A stretch of DNA of 42,339 nt from Microcaldota archaeon (GTDB taxonomy: Archaea; Micrarchaeota; Micrarchaeia; Micrarchaeales; CABMGC01), in the NCBI GenBank assembly GCA_021848025.1, contig JAJZND010000026.1:1-42339 (forward strand), read 5' to 3'. Both the position numbers and the translations under genes were made by a program. Below, in pieces: positions 26,941 through 35,682 of this stretch. The notes under the pieces were generated by a model. That model saw nothing but the letters and a program-made list of their open reading frames with translations, had not been told where the DNA came from and made no database searches. Position 1 is the stretch's first letter; each line of letters opens with the position of its first letter.

Positions 26941-29334
26941 ATGCCGTCTAAAAAGGTAATAGCTGCGATAATGATTATCGTGGTTGTGCTTGCAGCAATA
27001 ACATATTTGTACTTAAGGAACGCTTTATCCATAGCTTCGATAATAGGCCAGTATGGCATAAAGCCTACTGGCCGCATAAGCGAGCTTATAGGCGTAGCGC
27101 AGACAGGCATCGCCAGCTACAATAACGCTCAGTCGTTTGTCTCATTCGGAATAGTGCACTACAATCTGACCAATGCAAGCTACATGAATCTTTCACTGAT
27201 TACGTACAAGGATAATCCGGTGCAGCAGATATACCTGCTCGACACAGGAAGCTCGTGCATTAACTGCATAAACGACCAGGCGCTTTATGTTGCACTTCTT
27301 GCTGATCTGAAGAAATATGATGCTGTGCAGAACAGCAGCTACGTACATTACATAACATTCAGCGAACTGGGCGAGATAGTAAACAACTCCATAATAATAA
27401 TACCTTCTGGACTAATGCCTGCAAGCCTGCTGCCCGGGACAGGCTTCAACTCAAGCGGCAGCAACATTACAATAATTAACATGCTTAACAGAGGAGATAC
27501 AATAATATACATAGGCAGGAATTTCTCGCAGATGGATGATAATGGGGAGGTTTATATCACCCCTTCGGCAACAAGCGGGTATCTGAATGCGACAGGATTG
27601 GAGAGTGTGGCTTTCCCGCCGGGGATAAATACATCGATAAATGGCTCACGCCTCTATTTCAATTCCTCCCAGTTTCAGTTCCTGAAAGGGAAACTGTACG
27701 GACCGCTGAGCTACGTTGCTGCTGAAAACGGAAGCATTGTGTCATTTGGCAACTATCCGAGCTATGCCTGGCAGAACATAAGCGCAGCCGCAAGTGACCT
27801 TTCTCAGGTGCTCATGCGGCGCTTTTGGATGACTACCTTCCTTATAGGAAATGACAGCCTTAACTTCAGCGCAGAAGTTTACGGAAACCATAGGAGCGTA
27901 GGAGGCTTCACAGATATAATATCTCTGCAGAAAACTCTTGACCTGGCGAATTCCTCTCTTGTAAAATCGCTTGTGAGCGGCTCATATTCCATGCTATATA
28001 TAAAGACCGGAAACTACAATGGATCCCGGATAACATATACGGAAATCCCTGTAACAATAACCCTTTCCAACAGCGCTCTCTTCAGCCTTCCCTCGGTAAT
28101 TGGCGCAACTTCTACTGTACCTATATACGTAAACCTGCTGAACAAGTCATTGAATTCGGTCGCCTTCCACATCGACGTGTATACCTCTACGCTAGGCTAC
28201 GTCTACAGCATACCCATAGGCTTCTTCAACACTTCGCTTGAGATAGTGAAATATTACAATTTCAACCTTCCTACAGGCTACTATATTGGCTTCCTCAGGA
28301 GCATTTATGGGCAGAGCTACGGCAGCGTACTGTTCCAGGTGCTGGGCCTGAACGTCACCCCGATAAACCTGAACTTCCAGAAAGGGATGTTCGCTTTTGA
28401 AATTTACAGCGACGGGCAGCCTGTAAGCGGAGTGCCTTACCAGGTCAGCATCAACAACGCATATACTGAGAACGGAACTGTGACGGATGGCATTATAAAC
28501 TACACACTGCCTAAAGGCGTGCAGATAGCTCACGGAAATCAGACATTCACTTTTTACACTCTTAACAGTACTTATACGTACTCGGTGCTCTATGCCTCGC
28601 CTACGCAAATCTCGCCGTTCTACATTGAAGTTGCGATTGCCCTTGTTGCAATAATACTGCTCAACCTCGTGGCTAAGGCCCCTACACGGGATGAGTATTA
28701 TATCGATGTACCCACATTTCCGCCTAATACTAAGACAGAAGTCAAAGTGGACTCCAGTTCTATTATCAACCTTTTTGACACGGTAAATTATTACTATCAC
28801 TGGAAATACATGCCTCTCACAGCCGAAGAGATAAAGAGCGGCATAGGGAGCAACCTGAGATACAATAGCATGCCTATCTCAATAACCCTGCAGAATACAA
28901 TGGAAGTGCTTGACAGGCTGTCCGTAAGCGGGAGCCTGGATTCAAAATATGGATACTATATGCCTAAGAGGTGGAGGGACTCGTCCAGACATGACATAGA
29001 ATACCTTGTGGTCTTCAGGAAGCTCAGGGATTATTGCGTTTCGCATGCAATGCTCTTCACAGAGATAGATGCAATTGAAAATGCTGACATGCTCGTGACC
29101 AAGGGCGGCATGCAGACGTATGTGTTCATATATTCGGCGCTTTCCAGTGCAAAGAAGATACATATCTATTCCGGCAACAAGGCCGTACTTGTCTTTATAG
29201 ACCAGGAAAGGAAAGCAGAGTTCTTAGACAGGCTTTATGCTGCTGAAGGCAACGATGCTGAGCTTATGAAGATGAGCATAGCATGCTTATACATAAGGCT
29301 GATAAGCACAGAAAACCTGGACCAGTTGATGTAG
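26941..29334 (+). CDS. Large surface protein: N-terminal anchor, sequon-rich ectodomain, second TM and cytosolic C-terminal domain
   Basis: MPSKKVIAAIMIIVVVLAAITYLYL; roughly two dozen N-X-S/T sequons; second TM ISPFYIEVAIALVAIILLNLVA. Track start is TTG 26920; ATG 26941 preferred. Confidence 0.75.
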   Translation: MPSKKVIAAIMIIVVVLAAITYLYLRNALSIASIIGQYGIKPTGRISELIGVAQTGIASYNNAQSFVSFGIVHYNLTNASYMNLSLITYKDNPVQQIYLLDTGSSCINCINDQALYVALLADLKKYDAVQNSSYVHYITFSELGEIVNNSIIIIPSGLMPASLLPGTGFNSSGSNITIINMLNRGDTIIYIGRNFSQMDDNGEVYITPSATSGYLNATGLESVAFPPGINTSINGSRLYFNSSQFQFLKGKLYGPLSYVAAENGSIVSFGNYPSYAWQNISAAASDLSQVLMRRFWMTTFLIGNDSLNFSAEVYGNHRSVGGFTDIISLQKTLDLANSSLVKSLVSGSYSMLYIKTGNYNGSRITYTEIPVTITLSNSALFSLPSVIGATSTVPIYVNLLNKSLNSVAFHIDVYTSTLGYVYSIPIGFFNTSLEIVKYYNFNLPTGYYIGFLRSIYGQSYGSVLFQVLGLNVTPINLNFQKGMFAFEIYSDGQPVSGVPYQVSINNAYTENGTVTDGIINYTLPKGVQIAHGNQTFTFYTLNSTYTYSVLYASPTQISPFYIEVAIALVAIILLNLVAKAPTRDEYYIDVPTFPPNTKTEVKVDSSSIINLFDTVNYYYHWKYMPLTAEEIKSGIGSNLRYNSMPISITLQNTMEVLDRLSVSGSLDSKYGYYMPKRWRDSSRHDIEYLVVFRKLRDYCVSHAMLFTEIDAIENADMLVTKGGMQTYVFIYSALSSAKKIHIYSGNKAVLVFIDQERKAEFLDRLYAAEGNDAELMKMSIACLYIRLISTENLDQLM

Positions 29335-29430
29335 AGTAGCGTGTAGCATTATATTGATAGCTGAGGATTTGCCTGCCTGGAGCATTTGAGGCATTATGCT
29401 TCTGATTTTCACCTGCAGGTATGAATTGCG

Positions 29431-31140
29431 TCAATCTTCTTCTCTTTCTGCTTCGTCCTTTTTCTCATTCTTCTCTTTGCCGTTATCGTTCTCTTCACTG
29501 TCAGATGCAGTATCATGCGAGGCAGGAGGTGCCTCGAAAAGCGATTTGTACTTTCTCTCTATAAGAGATTTTAGCTGTTCTTCTATCTTTTCCTGCTTTA
29601 TCGCAGTGATATCGCTCAGGTCTTTTGAGAGCTGGCTGACATAGCGCATTATTGTCTTGTATCTTGATTCCTGAGCTTTCATGTTCCTTACGCCGCTTAT
29701 GTACCGCTGCACCGTCCTGCCGCAGTCCATTACCGCGAGCTTTATTTCTTCTATTATCTCCTCTTCCTGGGCTATGGCCTGCTTTCCTACTCCCGAGTAC
29801 GGGACATAGACGCTCGAAACGTTCACCATAACGCTTATCGGCTCTTCATCGAAATTCGCTATTCCGTATCTCTTCCACTGTATTGTCTTTACAGCATCAG
29901 TTATGGCGCAGTTTGAAGCATCAAAGAGAAGCGGAACCTTGTTTGCAAACCTTAGCACATTGCCTTCCGCAAGCGGCGATTCCTCTCCCAATGGCCTTGT
30001 CTCATCGTTTTTCTTCTCCTTGACCTCCTTGCCTGCGCCGCCGCCGTAGGCTATGCCCGCTTCTACCACAAAGGGTACACCGCCCTTGAAGACCTTCGGC
30101 TTCCTCTCTATGACGCTCTGGAAGGTAGGATTAAGTATATTCTTTATCGCAACACCCATCTGTTTCTCGCCTATGGTGGAGAGCGAATCAAGTTCCGGGG
30201 CGATCCACTTTATCTGCTTGAACGCCCTTACAAGCTTTTCTGCATCATCCCATTTCATCTGGTGCGGATCCATCTCGAAATTTATTCCCTGCTCCAATGC
30301 CTTTAACTCTGCAATCTTTCCTTGGCTGATCCTTGAGAATGTTTCCATGAGGAAAGCAGATACTTTCCTGCTCTCGCTCCTATGCGCAAACTCTATCAGG
30401 TCATTTGTGCCTATGCCCAATGGATGCGGTTTTATCTGCTTGGGCTTGCTCGGCATCTCCTCGGTGCTGCGCATGAAGATGGTTTCCTTCCCTTCAGGGT
30501 CGAGCAGCTTTATGCTTGCATGCGGATTGGAGAGCGCCGTCCTTTTAAGATATTCATATACGCCGTGATCGCTGTTCTCATATTTCACATCGCCGAATTC
30601 CCCGTAGATGGAAGTTCCATGCGCCCCCTCCTTTGTCCCGGAGTTTGCCATGCCGTTTATGATGGGCTTATTGCCTTTTATGTCGATGGTTATATCGCAT
30701 TCATACCCTTCCTTCGATGTAAATGCGCTGACGTGTATGGGCTTGCCGGTGGTGATTTGCGAATATAAGGTACATCCGGATGCACCGATTCCCTGCTGCC
30801 CGCGTTGCTGCACGTACCTGTTGAATTTTGTGCCAGCTAGGACAGTGGCGAGGGCCTTGCCCACATGCTTTGAAGGTATCCCGGGTCCGTTATCGCTGAC
30901 CTTTACGGAATACTTATCCTCGTCCAGCTGTTTTACCTCTACAGAGATCTCGGGAAGTATGCCTGCCTCTTCGCACGCATCCAGGCTGTTGCTTACGTAC
31001 TCATGCACTATTGTTGTGAGTGAACGCACCTTGCCCGAATAGCCCAGCATCTGACTGTTTCTCCGGAAAAATTCAGAGATGGAGTGTTCCTTGAACTGTT
31101 TGAAAATTTCATCTGCAGATACCTGCTTGTCCTCAGCCAA
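29431..31140 (-). CDS. top6B: Type II DNA topoisomerase VI subunit B
   Basis: GHKL ATPase motifs IVHEYVSNSLDACEEAG, VSDNGPGIP, GQQGIGASGCTLYSQITTGKP; acidic/charged C-terminal tail. Confidence 0.95.
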   Translation of the reverse strand: MAEDKQVSADEIFKQFKEHSISEFFRRNSQMLGYSGKVRSLTTIVHEYVSNSLDACEEAGILPEISVEVKQLDEDKYSVKVSDNGPGIPSKHVGKALATVLAGTKFNRYVQQRGQQGIGASGCTLYSQITTGKPIHVSAFTSKEGYECDITIDIKGNKPIINGMANSGTKEGAHGTSIYGEFGDVKYENSDHGVYEYLKRTALSNPHASIKLLDPEGKETIFMRSTEEMPSKPKQIKPHPLGIGTNDLIEFAHRSESRKVSAFLMETFSRISQGKIAELKALEQGINFEMDPHQMKWDDAEKLVRAFKQIKWIAPELDSLSTIGEKQMGVAIKNILNPTFQSVIERKPKVFKGGVPFVVEAGIAYGGGAGKEVKEKKNDETRPLGEESPLAEGNVLRFANKVPLLFDASNCAITDAVKTIQWKRYGIANFDEEPISVMVNVSSVYVPYSGVGKQAIAQEEEIIEEIKLAVMDCGRTVQRYISGVRNMKAQESRYKTIMRYVSQLSKDLSDITAIKQEKIEEQLKSLIERKYKSLFEAPPASHDTASDSEENDNGKEKNEKKDEAEREED

Positions 31141-31192
31141 TAAATCAACCTTTTAGCGCGACATCCTCCCACCAGCAAACGGTGTAGGCTTC

Positions 31193-31227
31193 CTCTGCAT
31201 CATGGATTCCGCTCTTTTGATGCAGAG
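31193..31227. repeat. Perfect 10-bp inverted repeat CTCTGCATCA / TGATGCAGAG, 15-nt loop
   Basis: Arms 31193-31202 and 31218-31227 in the proS-top6B intergenic gap. Confidence 0.85.
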
Positions 31228-31343
31228 TATGTTTTCATATCGTCATTCATGTTTATATGCCTTTTTTGTTGTTTTGCGGTTTGCTCTCTCCATCCCTGAA
31301 GGGCGCAGGGTTTCTCGCCCCCCCCCTTGCTAATGCATCTGCT

Positions 31344-32786
31344 TTAGTAAGACTTAGCGAAGTAAGCTACCGCTTCTGTGTCTTTTCCGCAGACTATGCA
31401 TTTGCCATGCCGCTTTTCGCCGAAAGGTATGACCCTGCTTGTCGCATTTGTATCTTCCTTTATTTTTAACTCGCAGTCAGCGCCAAGGCACCAGTTTATC
31501 TTTACGAATCCTCCCTTTGATTTTATCACTTCCTGTAGCTCCTTATAAGTCTTGGCTTCTGTGATAAAGCTTTTGAGGTTCTCCTTTGCTTTTAGAAAGA
31601 GAGCTGATTGTATTGCTTCTAGAAGCTTAGATGCCTCTTCTTCTAAAGCTGCATGCTTAACCTCCTTTTTCTCTTTTGTATCCCTTCTTACAAGAACAAC
31701 CGTCCCGTTTTTAATATCCTTTGGACCTACTTCTATCCTCAATGGCACTCCTTTCATTTCCCAATCATTGAACTTGTATCCGGGAGTGACATCGTCCCTC
31801 AAATCAAGCTCTAGCCTGAATTTTTGTGACAGCTTGCCCTTCAGTTCTTTTGCAAATTGGGTTACTTCATTTAAACTTTCCTTCTTCATTATTGGTATTA
31901 TGACGATTTGAGTGCTCGCAACCTTCGGCGGCATTATGAGGCCTGAATCATCGCCATGCGTCATTACCAGGGCGCCCAGTAATCTTGTTGAGATTCCCCA
32001 CGAAGTAGTCCATGCAAAATGCTCAAGATTGTCCCTGCCCAGATACTTTACTCCGAATGGCTTTGAGAAATTCTGCCCCAGATTATGCGATGTGCCCATC
32101 TGGATCGCCTTACCGTCCGGCATGATTGATTCTATTGTTGTGGTGTAGTATGCTCCTCCAAATTTTTCAAGCTCGCTTTTTTTACCCGCTATTACCGGTA
32201 TCGCAAGATACTCCTCTGCTATCTTCCGGTAGAAATCAAGTATTAGCATTACTTCCTTGTCTGCTTCCGCTTCGCTTTCATGAGCCGTGTGGCCCTCCTG
32301 CCATAAGAACTCGCTGTTCCTTATAAAGGGCTTGGTGTCTTTGATCTCTGCTCTGAGAACGCTGCACCATTGATTTACAAGTATCGGCAGATCCCTCCAG
32401 CTCCTGAGCCACTTTGAGAAGAAATAGTATATTATTGTCTCGGATGTAGGCCTGATGGCATATTTGTCTGTAAGCTCCTTTTCGCCTTCATGGGTTACCC
32501 AGAATACTTCCGGCACGAAGCTTTTGAAATGCTCCGCTTCTTTGTTAAGCAGGCTTTCTGGAATCAGTAATGGAAAGTAGGCATTTTTATGGCCTGTCTC
32601 CTTTATCATCTTGTCAAATGCTTTCTGCACCTCTTCCCACATGGCATATGAATTTGGGGAGAATACTATGGTTCCATGGACTGGCCCGTACTCAGCAAGG
32701 CCTGACTTGATTACCACCTCAGAATACCAATCTACGAAGTTGCCCGATTTTTTTGCGGTTATCCCTACTTCATTCTTCTCATTCAC
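31344..32786 (-). CDS. proS: Prolyl-tRNA synthetase (archaeal/eukaryotic type)
   Basis: FVDWYSEVVIKSGLAEYGPVHGTIVFSPNSYAMWEEVQ; IRPTSETIIYYFFSKWLRSWRDLPILVNQWCSVLRAEIKDTKPFIRNSEFLWQEGHTAH; CIVCGKDTEAVAYFAKSY C-terminus. Confidence 0.96.
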   Translation of the reverse strand: MNEKNEVGITAKKSGNFVDWYSEVVIKSGLAEYGPVHGTIVFSPNSYAMWEEVQKAFDKMIKETGHKNAYFPLLIPESLLNKEAEHFKSFVPEVFWVTHEGEKELTDKYAIRPTSETIIYYFFSKWLRSWRDLPILVNQWCSVLRAEIKDTKPFIRNSEFLWQEGHTAHESEAEADKEVMLILDFYRKIAEEYLAIPVIAGKKSELEKFGGAYYTTTIESIMPDGKAIQMGTSHNLGQNFSKPFGVKYLGRDNLEHFAWTTSWGISTRLLGALVMTHGDDSGLIMPPKVASTQIVIIPIMKKESLNEVTQFAKELKGKLSQKFRLELDLRDDVTPGYKFNDWEMKGVPLRIEVGPKDIKNGTVVLVRRDTKEKKEVKHAALEEEASKLLEAIQSALFLKAKENLKSFITEAKTYKELQEVIKSKGGFVKINWCLGADCELKIKEDTNATSRVIPFGEKRHGKCIVCGKDTEAVAYFAKSY

Positions 32787-32832
32787 TGATTCACCTAGCT
32801 CATATTCTATTGCCTTCTCTGGATTTATATAT

Positions 32833-33429
32833 TTAGCTTATTACTCCAAGATGCGCAAGCTTAACCCTGAGGCCTTTTATCCCCTTGAACCTTATGCTAT
32901 GGATTCCAATCTTTCTTGCGCTTCTGACATTTTCGATCTTATCATCTATGAAAACTGCTTCTCCAGGCTTTATTTTCATCTTTTTTAGCGCATAGTTGTA
33001 GATTGCAGGGCTAGGCTTTCTTGACTTTATATTACAAGAAGCAAATTTGTAATCAAAATACCATGTCTTCAATAATTTTTTAGTATAAACATACCGGGGT
33101 TTATCTATGTTGGAAAGATATGCTGTTGTATATTTGCCTTTAAGCCTCTTTACAAGGCGTTCCATTTCATGATCTACAGTGACCCTGTCCATATAAAAGG
33201 AGAACCATTTAACTTCATTCCTTTTTATGCCAAGAGCCATAGATACTCCCTTCTCGAAATTATCCAAACTGATTGATCCGCTCTCTAGCTCATGGATCAG
33301 CTTCCCTTCCACCACCTTTCTTATCAGATGTAGGGATCTCTTTGAGAGTTTGTGAAGATATGAATAATACGGGTCATTTGTATAATTCAGAACCACTCCC
33401 CCCAGATCGAAGATTACTGCCTTTATCAT
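32833..33429 (-). CDS. HAD-superfamily hydrolase
   Basis: MIKAVIFDLGGVVLNY; YLSNIDKPR; KPSPAIYNYALKKMKIKPGEAVFIDDKIENVRSARKIGI. Confidence 0.85.
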   Translation of the reverse strand: MIKAVIFDLGGVVLNYTNDPYYSYLHKLSKRSLHLIRKVVEGKLIHELESGSISLDNFEKGVSMALGIKRNEVKWFSFYMDRVTVDHEMERLVKRLKGKYTTAYLSNIDKPRYVYTKKLLKTWYFDYKFASCNIKSRKPSPAIYNYALKKMKIKPGEAVFIDDKIENVRSARKIGIHSIRFKGIKGLRVKLAHLGVIS

Positions 33430-33505
33430 TTAGTAATTTACCTCTTTACCTAAATCCCAAATTAATGGCTTATGAAGCGCCGGAACTATACTCTGACTTA
33501 TAACT

Positions 33506-34210
33506 TTACTTAAATACATTTAGGCCCTTTGAAGTTATCTCGTAAGGCATCGATGCCTTTACATGGTCGGACTGCCTCATCTTCATTATCTTTATTAGAT
33601 ACTGAGAACTTCCTGAAACGTCCACTTCATGCATTTTTATTATGCCATCGAACATATAAGTACCATATAATCCTGCAGTGGTCTTTCCCAGAGGCCACGC
33701 CGTTTCCAAAGTTACTATGGTATTTATGCCTAGGTTTCTGAAATTTTCTATCATATAGTCTACTGAGCGTGTAAAAACGCGGTCATTGGATGCCAGTGCG
33801 CGCAGTGTTGTTATAGAATCTATTACCAGTATTTTTGATTTATTTGACTGCAATGTTTTATTTATGCCCGCTATGAATACCTGCCAATTTTCCGAAGAAT
33901 TCATGGCATTTATTGTTTCCCTTTCCTCAAGTATTATAAGCTTGCTTTCCAGAAGCTCATTCATATCGTCAAAATACGGAAAAGCACTTTTTATATTCTC
34001 TAGCAGGGAATCGCGTCTTTCCTCAAGTGTTATGAAAGTGCATGGAATATTTATCTTGGCGTTCCTGTACAGGATTTCGAATGAGAGCAGCGTCTTTCCA
34101 GTACCTGCATCGCCCGCTATGAGAACCTGATTTCCCATAGGTATTCCCCCGCTCGTAATTTCGTCCAGTCCGAATATGCCGGTGCTTATCCTATTCTTAC
34201 CCTCTGCCAT
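33506..34210 (-). CDS. KaiC-like RecA-superfamily ATPase
   Basis: STGIFGLDEITSGGIPMGNQVLIAGDAGTGKTLLSFEILYR; KILVIDSITTLRALASN. Confidence 0.87.
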   Translation of the reverse strand: MAEGKNRISTGIFGLDEITSGGIPMGNQVLIAGDAGTGKTLLSFEILYRNAKINIPCTFITLEERRDSLLENIKSAFPYFDDMNELLESKLIILEERETINAMNSSENWQVFIAGINKTLQSNKSKILVIDSITTLRALASNDRVFTRSVDYMIENFRNLGINTIVTLETAWPLGKTTAGLYGTYMFDGIIKMHEVDVSGSSQYLIKIMKMRQSDHVKASMPYEITSKGLNVFK

Positions 34211-34260
34211 TCAAATCACTGATAACTATAGTACTATCTCATTAGGAAAGTTAATAAATA

Positions 34261-35220
34261 TTACCCAGTTTTTTGAGGGATCGGCATCTTATTATAGAGT
34301 TCTATGGCATACTTTGCAACCGTATAATCCGGATTTATGTACATTGCACGTATGACGTCGAGTAGGCTCTGTACCTCCGGTTTTCTGCCCACTGCGACAA
34401 GGAAATATATCCCTATTAAGTATATTATGTGATTTTTATAATGAAGAGAAAACAGGCTTCGCATATATTCTTCATTTACCCTCACGTCAATGGCCTCCAG
34501 TAGGCCCTTTATTGAAGGAGTATCTATATTTCTTCCTGCAAATGCAAGAGTGCCTGCGGCTATGATGTAAAGCGCCATGTTTCTGCTTATTTTTATATTT
34601 TCCAATATGCTTTTATCCGTCATGCCCCTTCCGAACTCGGATATTATCAAATTGGTAGTTACTTCTGACGTGCTTTCTATTGCGCGTACCAGTGTCTGTA
34701 AGCGCTTATCCTCTCTTTTCTTAATGTACTCTTTTTCAATCTCCCCATTTTCCAGGCGATTGTGGAAGTCTATTGCAAACCTGGCCAAGGTCGCATCTGG
34801 GCTGGTGCCAAATACTCTTACTACGCGTATGGAATTTTCCATACTAATATCTTTATCCCAGCTTTGTAGGTAGTATATCGATATTAGATAGACCACATAA
34901 TTCTTAAAGTTGAGATAAGTCAATGTGCGGAGTAGATCGTTATCCGGGGTTATATTTACAGCCTCAAGCAGGTTGCCCACCTTATCAATGTCTATGTTCC
35001 TTCCACAAAACAGCAATGCCCCCGATGCAGCCATATATGGGATTAATCTTTCCCTTAGACTGTCATTTACTGCATTGCTATCATATGCCTTCTCCAATTC
35101 GCTTATTATTAAATATGAAATGCCCTTTGACATACTTACAATTATCTTGATAAGTTTGTTGTATATTGCGTCGTATTCTTCCTTAACACCATTGACAGAT
35201 TCGCCATCGCCATTCTGCAT
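34261..35220 (-). CDS. Two-repeat protein, each half with a helical segment resembling the ribosomal stalk P1/aL12 N-terminal domain
   Basis: Repeat 1 AASGALLFCGRNIDIDKVGNLLEAVNITPDNDLLRTLTYLNFKNYVVYLISIYYL; repeat 2 IAAGTLAFAGRNIDTPSIKGLLEAIDVRVNEEYMRSLFSLHYKNHIIYLIGIYFL. Confidence 0.7.
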   Translation of the reverse strand: MQNGDGESVNGVKEEYDAIYNKLIKIIVSMSKGISYLIISELEKAYDSNAVNDSLRERLIPYMAASGALLFCGRNIDIDKVGNLLEAVNITPDNDLLRTLTYLNFKNYVVYLISIYYLQSWDKDISMENSIRVVRVFGTSPDATLARFAIDFHNRLENGEIEKEYIKKREDKRLQTLVRAIESTSEVTTNLIISEFGRGMTDKSILENIKISRNMALYIIAAGTLAFAGRNIDTPSIKGLLEAIDVRVNEEYMRSLFSLHYKNHIIYLIGIYFLVAVGRKPEVQSLLDVIRAMYINPDYTVAKYAIELYNKMPIPQKTG

Positions 35221-35327
35221 AGTATGAAGTATACTCCAACATTCTTAATACTTTTACATTGCTCGGTGCAATGCAGGTAGAATGTGAGCATAAAGGTTTT
35301 TAAACTGGGGAATATAATGGATATTGG

Positions 35328-35469
35328 GGGGTTGTTGCGTAACCAGGCAGCGCGGCAGGCTCCAGATATTTATTTTAGGATTGAGCAATGAGCGATGATT
35401 AGAATCTGGAAATAAAAGCTTTGCAATGGAAGTAACCTGCATGTCGGGGTTCAAATCCCCGCAACCCCA
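35328..35469 (+). tRNA. tRNA-Trp (CCA anticodon) with a 69-nt intron after position 37
   Basis: 5' GGGGTTG TT GCGT..GCGC G GCAGG CTCCAG | intron 35366-35434 | A CCTGC ATGT CGGGG TTCAAAT CCCCG CAACCCC A; acceptor, D, anticodon and T stems all pair; TATA-like tttttaaact upstream. Confidence 0.9.
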
Positions 35470-35682
35470 AAGCGCTTCTGCCTCGAAGAAGATGCATCCT
35501 TGATTGAAGCTGCAGATGCCGAATACGGCTCTGTGCAGAATCGGGCTAGCTGCTTTTGCCTTGTAAAACGGCATGACTTTAAGTACGGCATCTCATGCCT
35601 AATTTATTTAGATTATTGCGTTATAACTCAGTTATGAACTATGGTGTGAACGTAGTTAAATTCTTTATGCTGCACTTGTGAT

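Noticed and set aside
28192-28800. 202-aa antisense ORF inside the surface protein gene
   Set aside because: Same reasoning; covered by a better sense ORF in a continuous operon
7743-29430. Genomic island integrated at tRNA-His
   Set aside because: No integrase, and no copy of the tRNA 3' end (CCGGGTTCGAATCCCGG) seen near 29.3-29.4 kb
35366-35434. Definite box C/D sRNA in the tRNA-Trp intron
   Set aside because: C-box-like element present but no clear CUGA box D; kept only as a low-confidence possibility
35254-35574. 106-aa minus-strand ORF
   Set aside because: Overlaps the tRNA-Trp gene and intron; GCGDLNPDMQVTS is the reverse translation of the tRNA T-arm region
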